The notes under the pieces were generated by a model that saw only the letters and a list, made by a program, of their open reading frames with translations, was not told where the DNA came from and ran no database searches. From Streptomyces sp. R21 (GTDB taxonomy: Bacteria > Actinomycetota > Actinomycetes > Streptomycetales > Streptomycetaceae), in contig NZ_CP163435.1 of NCBI RefSeq assembly GCF_041051975.1, forward strand, positions 5,675,001 through 5,739,000: 64,000 nt of DNA, given 5' to 3'. The first letter of the stretch is position 1; each line of letters starts with the position of its first letter. Both the position numbers and the translations under genes were made by a program. Shown here in pieces: positions 1 to 8,279 of this stretch.

Positions 1-90
1 AGTATGCCGCACGCGTACTCCTTCGCGCTGGAATATGCCCGAAGCGCTTGTTGGGGTGACTGTACGTCAACCATGCTGTCTCACAAGGGA

Positions 91-105
91 ATCACGTTCC
101 GTGAT
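91..105. promoter_or_regulatory. candidate palindromic operator
   Basis: ATCACG-TTC-CGTGAT is a perfect 6-bp inverted repeat with a 3-nt spacer. Partly matching flanks (AAGG on the left, CCTT on the right) extend it imperfectly. It lies about 90 bp before the HATPase gene start. No gene is apparent in the first 193 bases, so this may be the promoter or operator region of that gene. The regulator is unknown. Confidence 0.3.
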
Positions 106-193
106 CCTTGTTCTGGCCATGCAGAAAATGGCTACGATCGTGGCCCTTGTGAGGCGCGAGGCGATGTGTCCGCCGGTTCGGATGGTGTGAGCG

Positions 194-733
194 GTGCAGG
201 TGCTTCAAGTGCAGCTGGAGATCCGGCCCGACCCCGCGGAGGTGGGGCGAGCCCGGAGATGGGCCCGTTCGCGGCTCGCCGGGTCCGGGATAGGGGCCGA
301 TGAGCCGCTTGCCGAGACGCTGATCCTGCTCGTCTCCGAACTGGTCACCAACGCCGTGGTGCACACCGGCTGCCCGGCCGTGGTGCGGCTGCTGCTGCCG
401 CCGGGCGTTCCCGGCGACGCCTCCGGCACCGTCCGTCTGGAGGTCATCGACTCCAGTGACTGCCCGCCGACACCCCGGCACGCGGACGGCGACGAGACCA
501 ACGGGCGCGGCCTGGAGCTTGTCGACGGCCTCGCCGACCGATGGGGCTGGAACCTCGAGAGCGGTGGCAAGAGCATCTGGTGCGAGGTCGACCGCTGTGT
601 GCCGTCGGAGGGTGCGGCGGCTGCGGGGTACCGGGCGGGGGCGGCTGTGGCGGCTTCGGCCGGGGCTGCGCACGCGACTTCGCATGCGGCTTCGGCATCG
701 GTCTACGGGGACCTGGCGTACGAGGCCGTCTAG
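194..733 (+). CDS. ATP-binding protein of the RsbW-like HATPase_c_2 family
   Basis: A 179-residue protein with the anti-sigma-factor-type histidine-kinase ATPase fold. The N box is visible as ELVTNAVVHT around residues 49-58, and a G-box-like segment (NGRGLELVDGLADRWG) follows around residues 102-117. Proteins of this size are numerous in Streptomyces. Some act as switch kinases on anti-anti-sigma factors, while most have no assigned partner. No STAS or sigma gene is adjacent here. The GTG start was chosen because an in-frame TGA lies two codons upstream; the ribosome binding site is weak. The last 40 residues or so are Ala/Gly-rich and probably disordered. The family call is firm; the target is unknown. 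Confidence 0.75.
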   Translation: MQVLQVQLEIRPDPAEVGRARRWARSRLAGSGIGADEPLAETLILLVSELVTNAVVHTGCPAVVRLLLPPGVPGDASGTVRLEVIDSSDCPPTPRHADGDETNGRGLELVDGLADRWGWNLESGGKSIWCEVDRCVPSEGAAAAGYRAGAAVAASAGAAHATSHAASASVYGDLAYEAV

Positions 734-1080
734 GTCATCAAGGGCGTCCCGGCCGGGTTTTCTGCATGTATGCAAGAACCTTGGATTCGTTGTCTCCGGC
801 ACGGCTGAATGCGCCGGGGTGTGCTTCCATACGCGCCGTCACAAAAGGCGCATAAGTTATATATCGCCGAAGCGGTGTTGACGTGGCGTGTCCGTTTGAT
901 CACGCTTGTGTTCAGCGATTCGCCGCGAGGGGACGGCGAGGGTTTCGGTGACGGAAGCCCTTGGCGAGTGTGGATCGCGATTCGGCGTCGGCTCCTACAG
1001 GGCCAGCAAGGAGCAGGGCGGGTACGCCGGAGCCGGATGGCGGCGCGCGGTGCCGTGCTCGGGGCGAGCTGGGGGCACCT

Positions 1081-1125
1081 CCCGCTCGAGCGCAGTCGAG
1101 AGCGGGGGCTGGCGCGCCGCCAGCC
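1081..1125 (-). terminator. double hairpin downstream of the cyclase gene
   Basis: The gene-free stretch 734-1137 holds two adjacent hairpins. One is 1081-1106 (CCCGCTC arms with a small bulge). The other is a perfect 8-bp stem, GGCTGGCG / CGCCAGCC, at 1107-1125. They sit 13 nt beyond the stop of the leftward cyclase gene and probably end its transcript. The first hairpin, with its flanking GGGGGCACCTCCCGCTCGAG, resembles a short dispersed motif I recall from other Streptomyces genomes. Nothing else convincing was seen in the stretch. Confidence 0.5.
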
Positions 1126-1137
1126 GTCCCTCTCCGC

Positions 1138-2073
1138 CTAGAGGACTGCGACCGGCGCCACCGGGGTTCCCGTGCCTCCGACGAAGGGCTCGGGCATCGC
1201 CGACAGCAGAAACGCGTAGCGGCCCTCTTCTCCACAGGCTGTGGACAACTTTTCGAGATTCCAGTTCTGGCCCTGCAGCATTCCCATCTCGACCAGGTCG
1301 AGCGCGTGCACGGGCAGCCACAGGTCCTCGATCTCCGGCGGGAAGATCTCGAAGGTGAGGGTGTCGTTCGCGACCGCTGCGACATCGCGCGCGTGGAACC
1401 ACTCCGGCGTACGGACCGACAGGCCGGGTGACGGGTAGCCGTACCCCTGCTTGTCGCCCGCCAGATACACCTGGATCTGGCCGGTGCGGACGAGGACGAT
1501 GTCGCCGGACCGTACGCGCGTGCCCGCCAACTCCTCGGCTGCGTCCAGGTCTTCGGGGGTGACCGCGTGTCCGCCGTCGAGGCGGTGCACGTCGCGGGCG
1601 CGGGCCACGTCGAGCAGGACGCCCCGCGAGACGATGTGGCGCGGCTTGTCGATGCCGCTGAACTCCGCGCCGCCGTGCGCGGTGATCGTGTCGGCCGGGC
1701 GGCCGTTGTAGATCTTCCCCGAGTGCGAGGCGTGCGTGAGCGCGTCCCAGTGGGTCGCCGCCTGCAGCCCCATGGTCACCAGGTCGTCGCTGCACGCGAC
1801 CGTGCCCGGGCCGAAGAGTTCCTGGTTGATCTGCACCATCGTGTGCAGCGGGTTCACCCGGCCCGGGATCATGCCCGTCTGCACCCCGTCCTGCTGGAGC
1901 GGGAGGGCGAGGGGGATGCGGCGCCCGGTGCGGACCGCGCGGGCCGCCTCCCGTACGACGTCGTCGGTGATCAGGTTCAGCGTTCCGATCTCGTCGTCGG
2001 CGCCCCAACGGCCCCAGTTGTTCACGCGCTTGGCGATCTCGTGGAACTCCGGCGGCAGCGTCGGCAATGACAT
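1138..2073 (-). CDS. cyclase family protein (metal-dependent hydrolase, kynurenine formamidase fold)
   Basis: A 311-residue member of the cyclase/kynurenine-formamidase superfamily. The expected metal-binding motif appears as ATHWDALTHASH around residues 90-101 (family pattern HxGTHxDxPxH). Members hydrolyse amide, lactone or cyclic ketone-like bonds, and several sit in aromatic or alicyclic catabolic clusters. ATG at 2073 is preceded by GGGGAG at good spacing, so a longer in-frame extension upstream is not needed. The gene is divergent from the SDR at 2158, and a copy of the shared palindrome lies between them (2121-2135), suggesting joint control. The substrate cannot be told from sequence. 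Confidence 0.8.
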   Translation of the reverse strand: MSLPTLPPEFHEIAKRVNNWGRWGADDEIGTLNLITDDVVREAARAVRTGRRIPLALPLQQDGVQTGMIPGRVNPLHTMVQINQELFGPGTVACSDDLVTMGLQAATHWDALTHASHSGKIYNGRPADTITAHGGAEFSGIDKPRHIVSRGVLLDVARARDVHRLDGGHAVTPEDLDAAEELAGTRVRSGDIVLVRTGQIQVYLAGDKQGYGYPSPGLSVRTPEWFHARDVAAVANDTLTFEIFPPEIEDLWLPVHALDLVEMGMLQGQNWNLEKLSTACGEEGRYAFLLSAMPEPFVGGTGTPVAPVAVL

Positions 2074-2120
2074 GAGTACTCCCCGGGGCTTGTCTCCAGG
2101 CATCTGACGGGTCATAAAAT

Positions 2121-2135
2121 CTAACGGTCCGTCAG
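2121..2135. promoter_or_regulatory. palindromic operator, site A
   Basis: CTAACG-GTC-CGTCAG matches 11 of 12 arm positions of the window-wide palindrome. It sits between the divergent cyclase (start 2073) and SDR (start 2158) genes, 22 nt before the latter. A partial copy (CTGACGGGTCA) lies just to the left at 2104. Confidence 0.7.
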
Positions 2136-2157
2136 AAACCGCGGGAAGGGGCCGGAC

Positions 2158-3078
2158 GTGGGGAACTTCTTGGCAGGCAAGGTCGTCGCCGTGACGGGGG
2201 CCGGGCGCGGGATCGGGCGGGCCGTCGCCCTCGCCGCGGCGGCCGACGGCGCGCGCGTCGTCGTCAACGACTACGGCGTGTCCATCGACGGCGCCGAGCC
2301 CACGAGTTCGGTCGCCGACGGGGTGGTGAAGGAGATCCTCGCGACCGGCGGCGAGGCCGTCGCCGTCGCCGACGACATCTCCGCCATGGCGGGCGGGCAG
2401 CGGGTCGTCGATGTCGCTGTCGAGACGTACGGGCGGATCGACGGGGTCGTGTGCGTTGCCGGGATCCTGCGCGAGCGGATGCTGTTCAACATGTCCGAGG
2501 AGGAGTGGGACCCGGTGGTCGCCACCCATCTGAAGGGGACGTTCACCGTGTTCCGGGCGGCGTCCGCGGTGATGCGCCGGCAGGGGTCCGGGACGCTGAT
2601 CGGGTTCACCAGCGGGAACCATCAGGGGTCCGTCTCGCAGGCCAACTACAGCGCGGCGAAGGGCGGGATCATCTCGCTCGTGCGCAGCGCCGCGCTGGGG
2701 CTGCACAAGTACGGGGTCACCGCCAACGCCGTTGCGCCCGTGGCGCGTACGCGGATGTCGGCGAACGTTCCCACGGAGCTGAAGGAGATCGGCGAGCCGG
2801 AGGATGTCGCCGCGCTCGTGGTGTACCTGCTGTCGGATCGCGCTCGGGAGGAACGGATCACCGGGCAGGTGTACACCGTCGCCGGGCCCAAGATCGCGGT
2901 CTGGGCGCAGCCGCGGGAGCTGCGGGCGGCATATGCGCCGGGGGCTGGGTGGACGCCGGAGCGGATCGCGGACTTTCTGCCGGGGACGGTGGGGGTGGAT
3001 CCGATGCCGCTGCTTGAGCGGGTGGAGGGGATGGCTCGGGATGCGCGTGCCGGCGGGGGCGCCCATCGCAGTGGGTGA
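2158..3078 (+). CDS. SDR family dehydrogenase (hydroxyacyl-CoA dehydrogenase-like)
   Basis: A 306-residue short-chain dehydrogenase. The cofactor loop TGAGRGIG is at residues 13-20, the acidic residue after strand 2 is in VVVNDYG, and the catalytic Tyr/Lys pair in YSAAK is at about residues 164-168, with a Ser near 151. The VVVND segment and the long C-terminal tail recall the dehydrogenase domain of peroxisomal multifunctional enzyme type 2, which oxidises 3-hydroxyacyl-CoA. This is therefore a plausible beta-oxidation enzyme working with the acyl-CoA dehydrogenase downstream. The GTG start has GGAAGGGG upstream. The gene ends within the start of a large repeat (3081-3477) that separates it from the next gene. 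Confidence 0.8.
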   Translation: MGNFLAGKVVAVTGAGRGIGRAVALAAAADGARVVVNDYGVSIDGAEPTSSVADGVVKEILATGGEAVAVADDISAMAGGQRVVDVAVETYGRIDGVVCVAGILRERMLFNMSEEEWDPVVATHLKGTFTVFRAASAVMRRQGSGTLIGFTSGNHQGSVSQANYSAAKGGIISLVRSAALGLHKYGVTANAVAPVARTRMSANVPTELKEIGEPEDVAALVVYLLSDRAREERITGQVYTVAGPKIAVWAQPRELRAAYAPGAGWTPERIADFLPGTVGVDPMPLLERVEGMARDARAGGGAHRSG

Positions 3079-3080
3079 TC

Positions 3081-3477
3081 GGTGGGTCGGGGCCGTGCCG
3101 GTACGTCTTGCCCGTCGCCGCGTGGGCGTACTGCCCGGGGTTGATACGCGGCGGGACTTGGCGGGCGGTCTGCTACGCGACGGGCAGAGACGTACCGGCA
3201 CGGCCCCTTCCGCCGGTGGGCGACTGCGGGTGGTGCCTCGCTTGCTGCGGGCACGCGTGCGGGTTGGGGCGGCTGCCCACCCAGCCAGCAGCGGCGCGGT
3301 GCGGGCTGGGGGTGCCGGTCCGCTCAAGCTGCGGGCAATCGTGCCGCTGGGGCGGCACGGGTGGGCGCAGGCGGCGCCCCGTAAACGCCGGGCTGCGTGA
3401 CCCACCCCAGGCCAGCACCCACGCCGGGTGCGAAGGAAGAAGAGGGAGCTCGGGGTTTGGCCACCCACCCCCGGGGG
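3081..3477. repeat. large dispersed intergenic repeat, copy 1
   Basis: About 395 bp, closely matching 26140-26507 apart from small substitutions and an indel of about 24 nt. It contains a long inverted repeat (3089-3119 with 3177-3207, about 30 bp arms sharing GGTACGTC and TGCCCGTCGC) and a perfect hairpin CGTGCCGC-TGGG-GCGGCACG at 3340-3359. It starts at the stop codon of the SDR gene and ends near the next gene. Both copies lie in the same orientation 3' of a rightward gene. No open reading frame with coding character was seen, so it may be a 3' UTR RNA element or a MITE-like repeat. Confidence 0.8.
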
Positions 3478-3521
3478 CGCGGGAGTCGGACGTTCGGTGC
3501 GGGAACGTGGAGGCGGTAGTC

Positions 3522-4670
3522 GTGGAGTTTGGGTTCGGGGTCGAGGACGAGGTGTTCCGGGGGGAGACGCGGAGGTGGTTGGAGGCGCACCTCGGAGAGG
3601 GGCAGGACCGGCGGAGGTGGGAGAGAGAACTCGGCCGGGCCGGGTGGATAGGCCTCGGGTGGGCGGAGGAGGGGTACGGGAACCGCCGGGTGGGTCTCAC
3701 CCGGCAGGTGGTGTGGGCCGAGGAGTACGCCCGTGCGAAGGCCCCCGCTCGCTCGGGCCACATCGGTGAGAAGCTCCTGGCGCCGACGCTCATCGCGCAC
3801 GGAACCCCCGAGCAGAAGGCCCGTTTCCTGCCCCCGATCGCCCGCGGCGAGGAACTGTGGTGCCAGGGCTACAGCGAACCCGGCGCGGGCTCGGACCTGG
3901 CAGGCATCCGCACGGCCGCGGTGAGGGACGGGGAGTCGTACCGCATCACCGGCCAGAAGATCTGGACCTCCCTCGCCCACGAAGCGGACTGGTGTTTCGT
4001 CCTGGCCCGTACCGGGCCGGACGTCCCTCGCCATCAGGGTCTGTCGTTTCTGCTCGTGCCCATGGATCAGCCCGGTCGTATCGAGGTTCGGCCGATTCGG
4101 CAGCTGACGGGGACCAGTGAGTTCAACGAAGTGTTCTTCGACGGGGCCGAGGCGCGAGTTGAGCATGTGGTGGGGGGTGAGGGTGAGGGGTGGCGGGTGG
4201 CCATGAGCCTGCTCGGGTTCGAGCGGGGGGTTTCGACCTTTGCTCAACAGATCGGGTTCGGTGAGGAGTTGAGGGGGGTCGTCGGGGCCGCTGTTGACAG
4301 TGGGGCTGCCCGGGATCCCGTGGTGCGGGAGCGGCTTGTGCGGCTGTGGGCCGAGTTGCGCGTCATGCGATGGAACTCGCTTCGGACGCTGGGGAGTTCG
4401 GGCGTCGACGATCCGGGCGGGCCCAGCGTCGGCAAGCTGCTGTGGGGTGGCTGGCACCGGCGGCTGGGGGAGCTGGCCGTGCAGGTGGGCGGTGCCGGGG
4501 CGGCGGTGGGGCCCGCGGACTGGTCGGCTGCGGCGCCGTACGAACTCGACGCGTTTCAGCATCTGTTCCTGTTCAGCCGGGCCGACACGATCTACGGCGG
4601 CTCGGACGAGATCCAGCGCACGATCATCGCCGAGCGCGTGCTCGGCCTGCCGAAGGAACCCCGGGGTTAG
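3522..4670 (+). CDS. acyl-CoA dehydrogenase (FadE family)
   Basis: A 382-residue FAD-dependent acyl-CoA dehydrogenase. Visible signatures are YSEPGAGSDLAGI (FAD/substrate loop, about 115-130), GQKIWTS in the beta domain, FNEVFFDGA, and the C-terminal YGGSDEIQRTIIAERVLGLPKEP. At the place where medium-chain enzymes carry the catalytic Glu (YEGT), this protein has YGGS, so the base must lie elsewhere or the protein works as one half of a heteromer, as several mycobacterial steroid FadE pairs do. GTG 3522 was chosen because GGAGGC stands 7 nt upstream; the in-frame extension leftward is the repeat. The alcohol dehydrogenase follows after 27 nt, probably in one operon. Confidence 0.85.
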   Translation: MEFGFGVEDEVFRGETRRWLEAHLGEGQDRRRWERELGRAGWIGLGWAEEGYGNRRVGLTRQVVWAEEYARAKAPARSGHIGEKLLAPTLIAHGTPEQKARFLPPIARGEELWCQGYSEPGAGSDLAGIRTAAVRDGESYRITGQKIWTSLAHEADWCFVLARTGPDVPRHQGLSFLLVPMDQPGRIEVRPIRQLTGTSEFNEVFFDGAEARVEHVVGGEGEGWRVAMSLLGFERGVSTFAQQIGFGEELRGVVGAAVDSGAARDPVVRERLVRLWAELRVMRWNSLRTLGSSGVDDPGGPSVGKLLWGGWHRRLGELAVQVGGAGAAVGPADWSAAAPYELDAFQHLFLFSRADTIYGGSDEIQRTIIAERVLGLPKEPRG

Positions 4671-4697
4671 TCCCGGGAGGGAAAGGGAGCTGGCGCG

Positions 4698-5747
4698 ATG
4701 CGAGGCGTGATCTTCGACGGGAAGCAGACCCGGGTCGTGGACGATCTGGAGATACGGGACCCCGGTCCCGGCGAGGTACAGGTCGCGATCTCCGCGGCCG
4801 GGCTCTGCCACAGCGATCTGTCGGTGGTGGACGGGACCATACCTTTCCCCGTTCCTGTGGTGCTGGGCCATGAGGGTGCGGGGGTAGTGGAAGCGGTGGG
4901 TGTGGGGGTCACCCATGTCCGGCCGGGAGATCATGTGTCGCTCTCCACGCTCGCCAACTGCGGTGCGTGCGCCGAGTGCGACCGGGGGCGGCCGACGATG
5001 TGCCGTCAGGCGATCGGCCGGCCCCAGCAGCCGTTCTCCCGGAGCGGGCAGCCGCTGTACCAGTTCGCCGCCAACTCGGCTTTCGCGGAACGGACGTTGG
5101 TGAAGGCGGTGCAGGCGGTTCGGATTCCGAAGGACATTCCGATGCCGTCCGCCGCGCTGATCGGGTGCGGTGTGCTGACGGGTGTCGGGGCCGTGTTGAA
5201 CCGTGCGCGGGTCGATCGTGGTGACAGCGTGCTGGTCATCGGGACCGGCGGCATCGGGCTCAATGTCATCCAGGGGGCTCGGATCGCCGGTGCGCTGACG
5301 ATCGTCGCCGTGGATTCCAATCCGGCCAAGGAGGCCGTGGCGCGGCAGTTCGGGGCGACGCACTTCCTCACCTCGGTGGACGCGGTGCGGGAGATCCTGC
5401 CGGGCGGTGCCGATCACGCGTTTGAGTGCGTGGGGCGTGTCGAGCTCATTCGCCAGGCGATCGATCTGCTGGACCGGCACGGGCAGGCCGTGCTGCTCGG
5501 CGTGCCGGCCGCCACCGCCGAGGCGTCCTTCCTGGTGTCCTCGCTCTTCCTGGACAAGTCGATTCTCGGCTGTCGCTACGGTGCCTCCCGCCCGCAGCGC
5601 GACATCGCCCTCTACGCCGACCTGTACCGCGAGGGGCGCCTGATGCTCGACGAGCTGGTCACCCAGACGTATCCGATCGAGGACTTCGACAAGGCGGCCC
5701 AGGACGCCCACGAAGGGCGGGTGGCCCGGGCCGTGCTGACCTTCTGA
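4698..5747 (+). CDS. zinc-dependent alcohol dehydrogenase
   Basis: A 349-residue medium-chain dehydrogenase. The catalytic zinc ligands are C37 (LCHSD) and H58-E59 (GHEGAG). The structural zinc site is the four-Cys run C88-C91-C94-C102 (CGACAEC...TMC). The NAD-binding loop is IGTGGIGLN around residues 181-189. It resembles the actinobacterial class III-like alcohol dehydrogenases, which oxidise primary alcohols using NAD or a bound cofactor. It lies 27 nt behind the acyl-CoA dehydrogenase with GGGAG before its ATG, so it is read as the distal gene of the operon that begins at the palindrome 2121-2135. The substrate is unknown. Confidence 0.85.
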   Translation: MRGVIFDGKQTRVVDDLEIRDPGPGEVQVAISAAGLCHSDLSVVDGTIPFPVPVVLGHEGAGVVEAVGVGVTHVRPGDHVSLSTLANCGACAECDRGRPTMCRQAIGRPQQPFSRSGQPLYQFAANSAFAERTLVKAVQAVRIPKDIPMPSAALIGCGVLTGVGAVLNRARVDRGDSVLVIGTGGIGLNVIQGARIAGALTIVAVDSNPAKEAVARQFGATHFLTSVDAVREILPGGADHAFECVGRVELIRQAIDLLDRHGQAVLLGVPAATAEASFLVSSLFLDKSILGCRYGASRPQRDIALYADLYREGRLMLDELVTQTYPIEDFDKAAQDAHEGRVARAVLTF

Positions 5748-5760
5748 GCACGCTCAGGAC

Positions 5761-6795
5761 TCAGGAGCGGTGGGCCAGGGACCGGAACGTGCGGCGGTAC
5801 GCCGTCGGTGTCACGCCCAGCGCCGCCTGGAGGTGCTGCCGCATCGACTGGGCCGTGCCGAAGCCGGAGTCCCGGGCCACCTGGTCGATCGACAGGTCGC
5901 TGGACTCCAGCAGGTGCCGGGCCCGTTCGACGCGCTGCTGGGTGAGCCACTGGCCCGGGCTGACGCCGACCTCCTCGCGGAAACGGCGCGTGAAAGTGCG
6001 TACCGACATGGACTCCTGGTCCGCCATGTCGCGCAGCTGGATCGGCTCGTGCAGACGGGCCAGCGCCCAGGCGCGCGCGGCGGTCGTCGTCGCGAGCTGC
6101 GGCTCGGGCACCGGGCGGTGGATGTACTGCGCCTGCCCGCCGTCGCGATGCGGCGGTACCACCGTGCGGCGCGCCACCTCGTTGGCGACGCCGGCCCCGT
6201 GGTCACGGCGTACGAGATGCAGGCACAGGTCGATCCCGGCCGCGACACCGGCGGAGGTGAGGACGTCCCCGTCGTCGACGAAGAGCACGTCCGCGTCGAC
6301 CCTGATCTGCGGGAAGCGCTCCTGGAAGTGCTCGGCCTCGGCCCAGTGCATGGCGGCCGGGCGCCCGTCGAGGTAGCCGGCGGCCGCGAGGACGTAGCCG
6401 CCGGTGCAGATGGAGACCAGCCGGGTGCCGGGGCGGATGTGGGCGAGGGCGGCGGCCAGTTCGTCGGTGAGGACGCCCTCCTCGAAGACCGGGCCGAGCT
6501 CGTACGACGCCGGGACGACGACCGTGTCGGCGGTGGCCAGGGCCTGAGGGCCGTTCTCGACGAGGACCGCGAAGTCGCCGTCCGTCTCCACGGGGCCCGG
6601 CGGCCGGATCGAGCAGGTGACCACCTCGTACAACCGCCGCCCCTCGGCGTCCTTGGCACGCCCGAAGATGCGGTGCGGAATGCCCAGCTCGAACGGGAGC
6701 AGCCCGTCCAGGGCGAGGACGACGACTCGGTGCGGGCGGTACGCGCGCGTGGCGGGCGACAGGCGGTACGCGTGCGTGGAGGTCGTGGAGTCCAT
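5761..6795 (-). CDS. GlxA-family AraC-type transcriptional regulator
   Basis: A 344-residue regulator with two parts. Residues 20-200 have the DJ-1/PfpI-like class I amidotransferase fold, with the nucleophile-elbow segment SICTGGYVLAAAG around residues 140-152. Residues 240-335 are an AraC double helix-turn-helix (LRDMADQESMSVRTFTRRFREEVGVSP and IDQVARDSGFGTAQSMRQHLQAALG). In this family the N-terminal domain is usually a ligand sensor without protease activity. It is divergent from the MFS transporter with about 70 bp between them, the classic layout for a regulator and its transporter target. It converges on the alcohol dehydrogenase with 13 bp between. Confidence 0.85.
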   Translation of the reverse strand: MDSTTSTHAYRLSPATRAYRPHRVVVLALDGLLPFELGIPHRIFGRAKDAEGRRLYEVVTCSIRPPGPVETDGDFAVLVENGPQALATADTVVVPASYELGPVFEEGVLTDELAAALAHIRPGTRLVSICTGGYVLAAAGYLDGRPAAMHWAEAEHFQERFPQIRVDADVLFVDDGDVLTSAGVAAGIDLCLHLVRRDHGAGVANEVARRTVVPPHRDGGQAQYIHRPVPEPQLATTTAARAWALARLHEPIQLRDMADQESMSVRTFTRRFREEVGVSPGQWLTQQRVERARHLLESSDLSIDQVARDSGFGTAQSMRQHLQAALGVTPTAYRRTFRSLAHRS

Positions 6796-6866
6796 GGCCC
6801 GATCCTAGCGAACCATGACCTTCGGGCCACTCGATCGGAATGATTGTGGGCTGCATTCTTTCTGTC

Positions 6867-8261
6867 GTGACCCAGACAACCGAAGCCGCAGCCGCGGGCG
6901 AGGCCGCCGACGCGGCAGCAGAGGCCGCCGCCGCAACAGCCGTTGACGCCGAAGCAGCCGACCGGGAGGCCGGCGTCGCCGACTCGCGGCGCGGCGGGCG
7001 CCGTATCCACCGTGCCTGGTTCGTCGCCGCCGTCACCTTCGTGACGATCATCGGCGCGGCCGCCTTCCGTTCGCTGCCCGGGCTGTTCATCGACCCGCTG
7101 CACGAGGAGTTCCACTGGTCGCGCGGCACGATCGGCGCCGCCGTCTCCATCAACCTCGCGCTCTACGGGCTCACGGCGCCCTTCGCGGCAGCGCTGATGG
7201 ACCGCTTCGGCATCCGGCGCGTGGTGGCGATCGCGCTGATGGTGATCGCGCTCGGCTCCGGCCTCACGGTGTGGATGACAGCGGCCTGGCAGCTGCTGTT
7301 CTGCTGGGGGCTGCTGGTCGGCCTGGGCTCGGGCTCGATGGCGCTCGCCTTCGCGGCGACGGTCACCAACCGCTGGTTCACCGAGCGAAAGGGCCTGGTC
7401 ACGGGCATCCTCACGGCGGGCTCGGCATCCGGACAGCTGATCTTCCTGCCGCTGCTGTCGTGGATGGTCACCGACCACGGCTGGCGGCCCGCGGCCGTGA
7501 CCGTCTCGCTCGCCGCCCTCGCGGTCGTCCCTTTCGTCTGGCTGCTGCTGCGCGACCACCCGGCCGACGTGGGCCTGAAGCCGTACGGGGCCACGGAGTT
7601 CGTGCCGAAGCCCGCGCCCGTCCAGGGGGCCGCCCGCCGTGCGGTGACCGTCCTCTTCTCGGCCGTCCGCACCGGGCCTTTCTGGCTGCTGGCCGGCACC
7701 TTCGCGATCTGCGGCGCCTCCACGAACGGCCTGGTCCAGACGCACTTCGTGCCCGCCGCCCACGACCATGGCATGCCCATCACGGCTGCCGCCTCGCTCC
7801 TCGCGGTCATCGGCGTCTTCGACGTCGTCGGGACCATCGCCTCCGGCTGGTTCACCGACCGCTTCGAACCGCGCCGCCTGCTGGCCGTGTACTACTCGCT
7901 GCGCGGCATCTCGCTCCTCTTCCTGCCGCTGCTCCTGCAGTCGAGCGGGTCGAGCGTGCACCCCCCGATGATCTTCTTCATCGTCTTCTACGGCCTCGAC
8001 TGGGTCGCCACGGTCCCGCCCACCCTGGCCCTGTGTCGCGAGCAGTACGGCGACGACAGCGCCATCGTCTTCGGCTGGGTCCTCGCCTCCCACCAGATCG
8101 GCGCCGCCCTCGTCGCCTTCCTCGGCGGCGTCGCGCGGGACACGTTCGGGTCGTACAACGTGGTCTGGTACGCGGCGGGCGCGCTCTGCGCGGCGGCTGC
8201 GCTGATGGCGCTGGTCATCCGGCGGCAACGGCCGGCGGCCGCTGTTCCGGCGGCGGCCTGA
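6867..8261 (+). CDS. MFS transporter
   Basis: A carrier of about 464 residues with 12 predicted membrane segments, starting near residue 45 (AWFVAAVTFVTIIGAAAF). The loop 2-3 signature region DRFGIRRVV and the later RDHPADVGLKPYG segment are typical of oxalate/formate- or monocarboxylate-type MFS members. The first 40 residues are an Ala/Glu-rich disordered stretch. GTG 6867 is my choice; ATG 6840 is an alternative in frame, and neither has a clear ribosome binding site, so a leaderless message is possible. The divergent GlxA-type gene probably regulates it. The transported compound is unknown. Confidence 0.8.
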   Translation: MTQTTEAAAAGEAADAAAEAAAATAVDAEAADREAGVADSRRGGRRIHRAWFVAAVTFVTIIGAAAFRSLPGLFIDPLHEEFHWSRGTIGAAVSINLALYGLTAPFAAALMDRFGIRRVVAIALMVIALGSGLTVWMTAAWQLLFCWGLLVGLGSGSMALAFAATVTNRWFTERKGLVTGILTAGSASGQLIFLPLLSWMVTDHGWRPAAVTVSLAALAVVPFVWLLLRDHPADVGLKPYGATEFVPKPAPVQGAARRAVTVLFSAVRTGPFWLLAGTFAICGASTNGLVQTHFVPAAHDHGMPITAAASLLAVIGVFDVVGTIASGWFTDRFEPRRLLAVYYSLRGISLLFLPLLLQSSGSSVHPPMIFFIVFYGLDWVATVPPTLALCREQYGDDSAIVFGWVLASHQIGAALVAFLGGVARDTFGSYNVVWYAAGALCAAAALMALVIRRQRPAAAVPAAA

Positions 8262-8279
8262 GGCTCGGGCGAACGCGGA

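Noticed and set aside
1138-3468. 776-codon leftward open frame covering the cyclase gene and the antisense of the SDR
   Set aside because: Only the part from ATG 2073 has family motifs and a ribosome binding site. The rest is an Arg/Pro-rich shadow of the SDR and of the repeat.
3075-3521. In-frame upstream extension of the acyl-CoA dehydrogenase through the repeat
   Set aside because: The extension translates the dispersed repeat, is Gly/Cys/Arg-rich and lacks homology. GTG 3522 has a clear GGAGG site.
5811-8228. 805-codon leftward frame opposite the MFS gene
   Set aside because: No motifs and extreme Arg/Asp/Gln composition; it is the complement of two well-supported genes.
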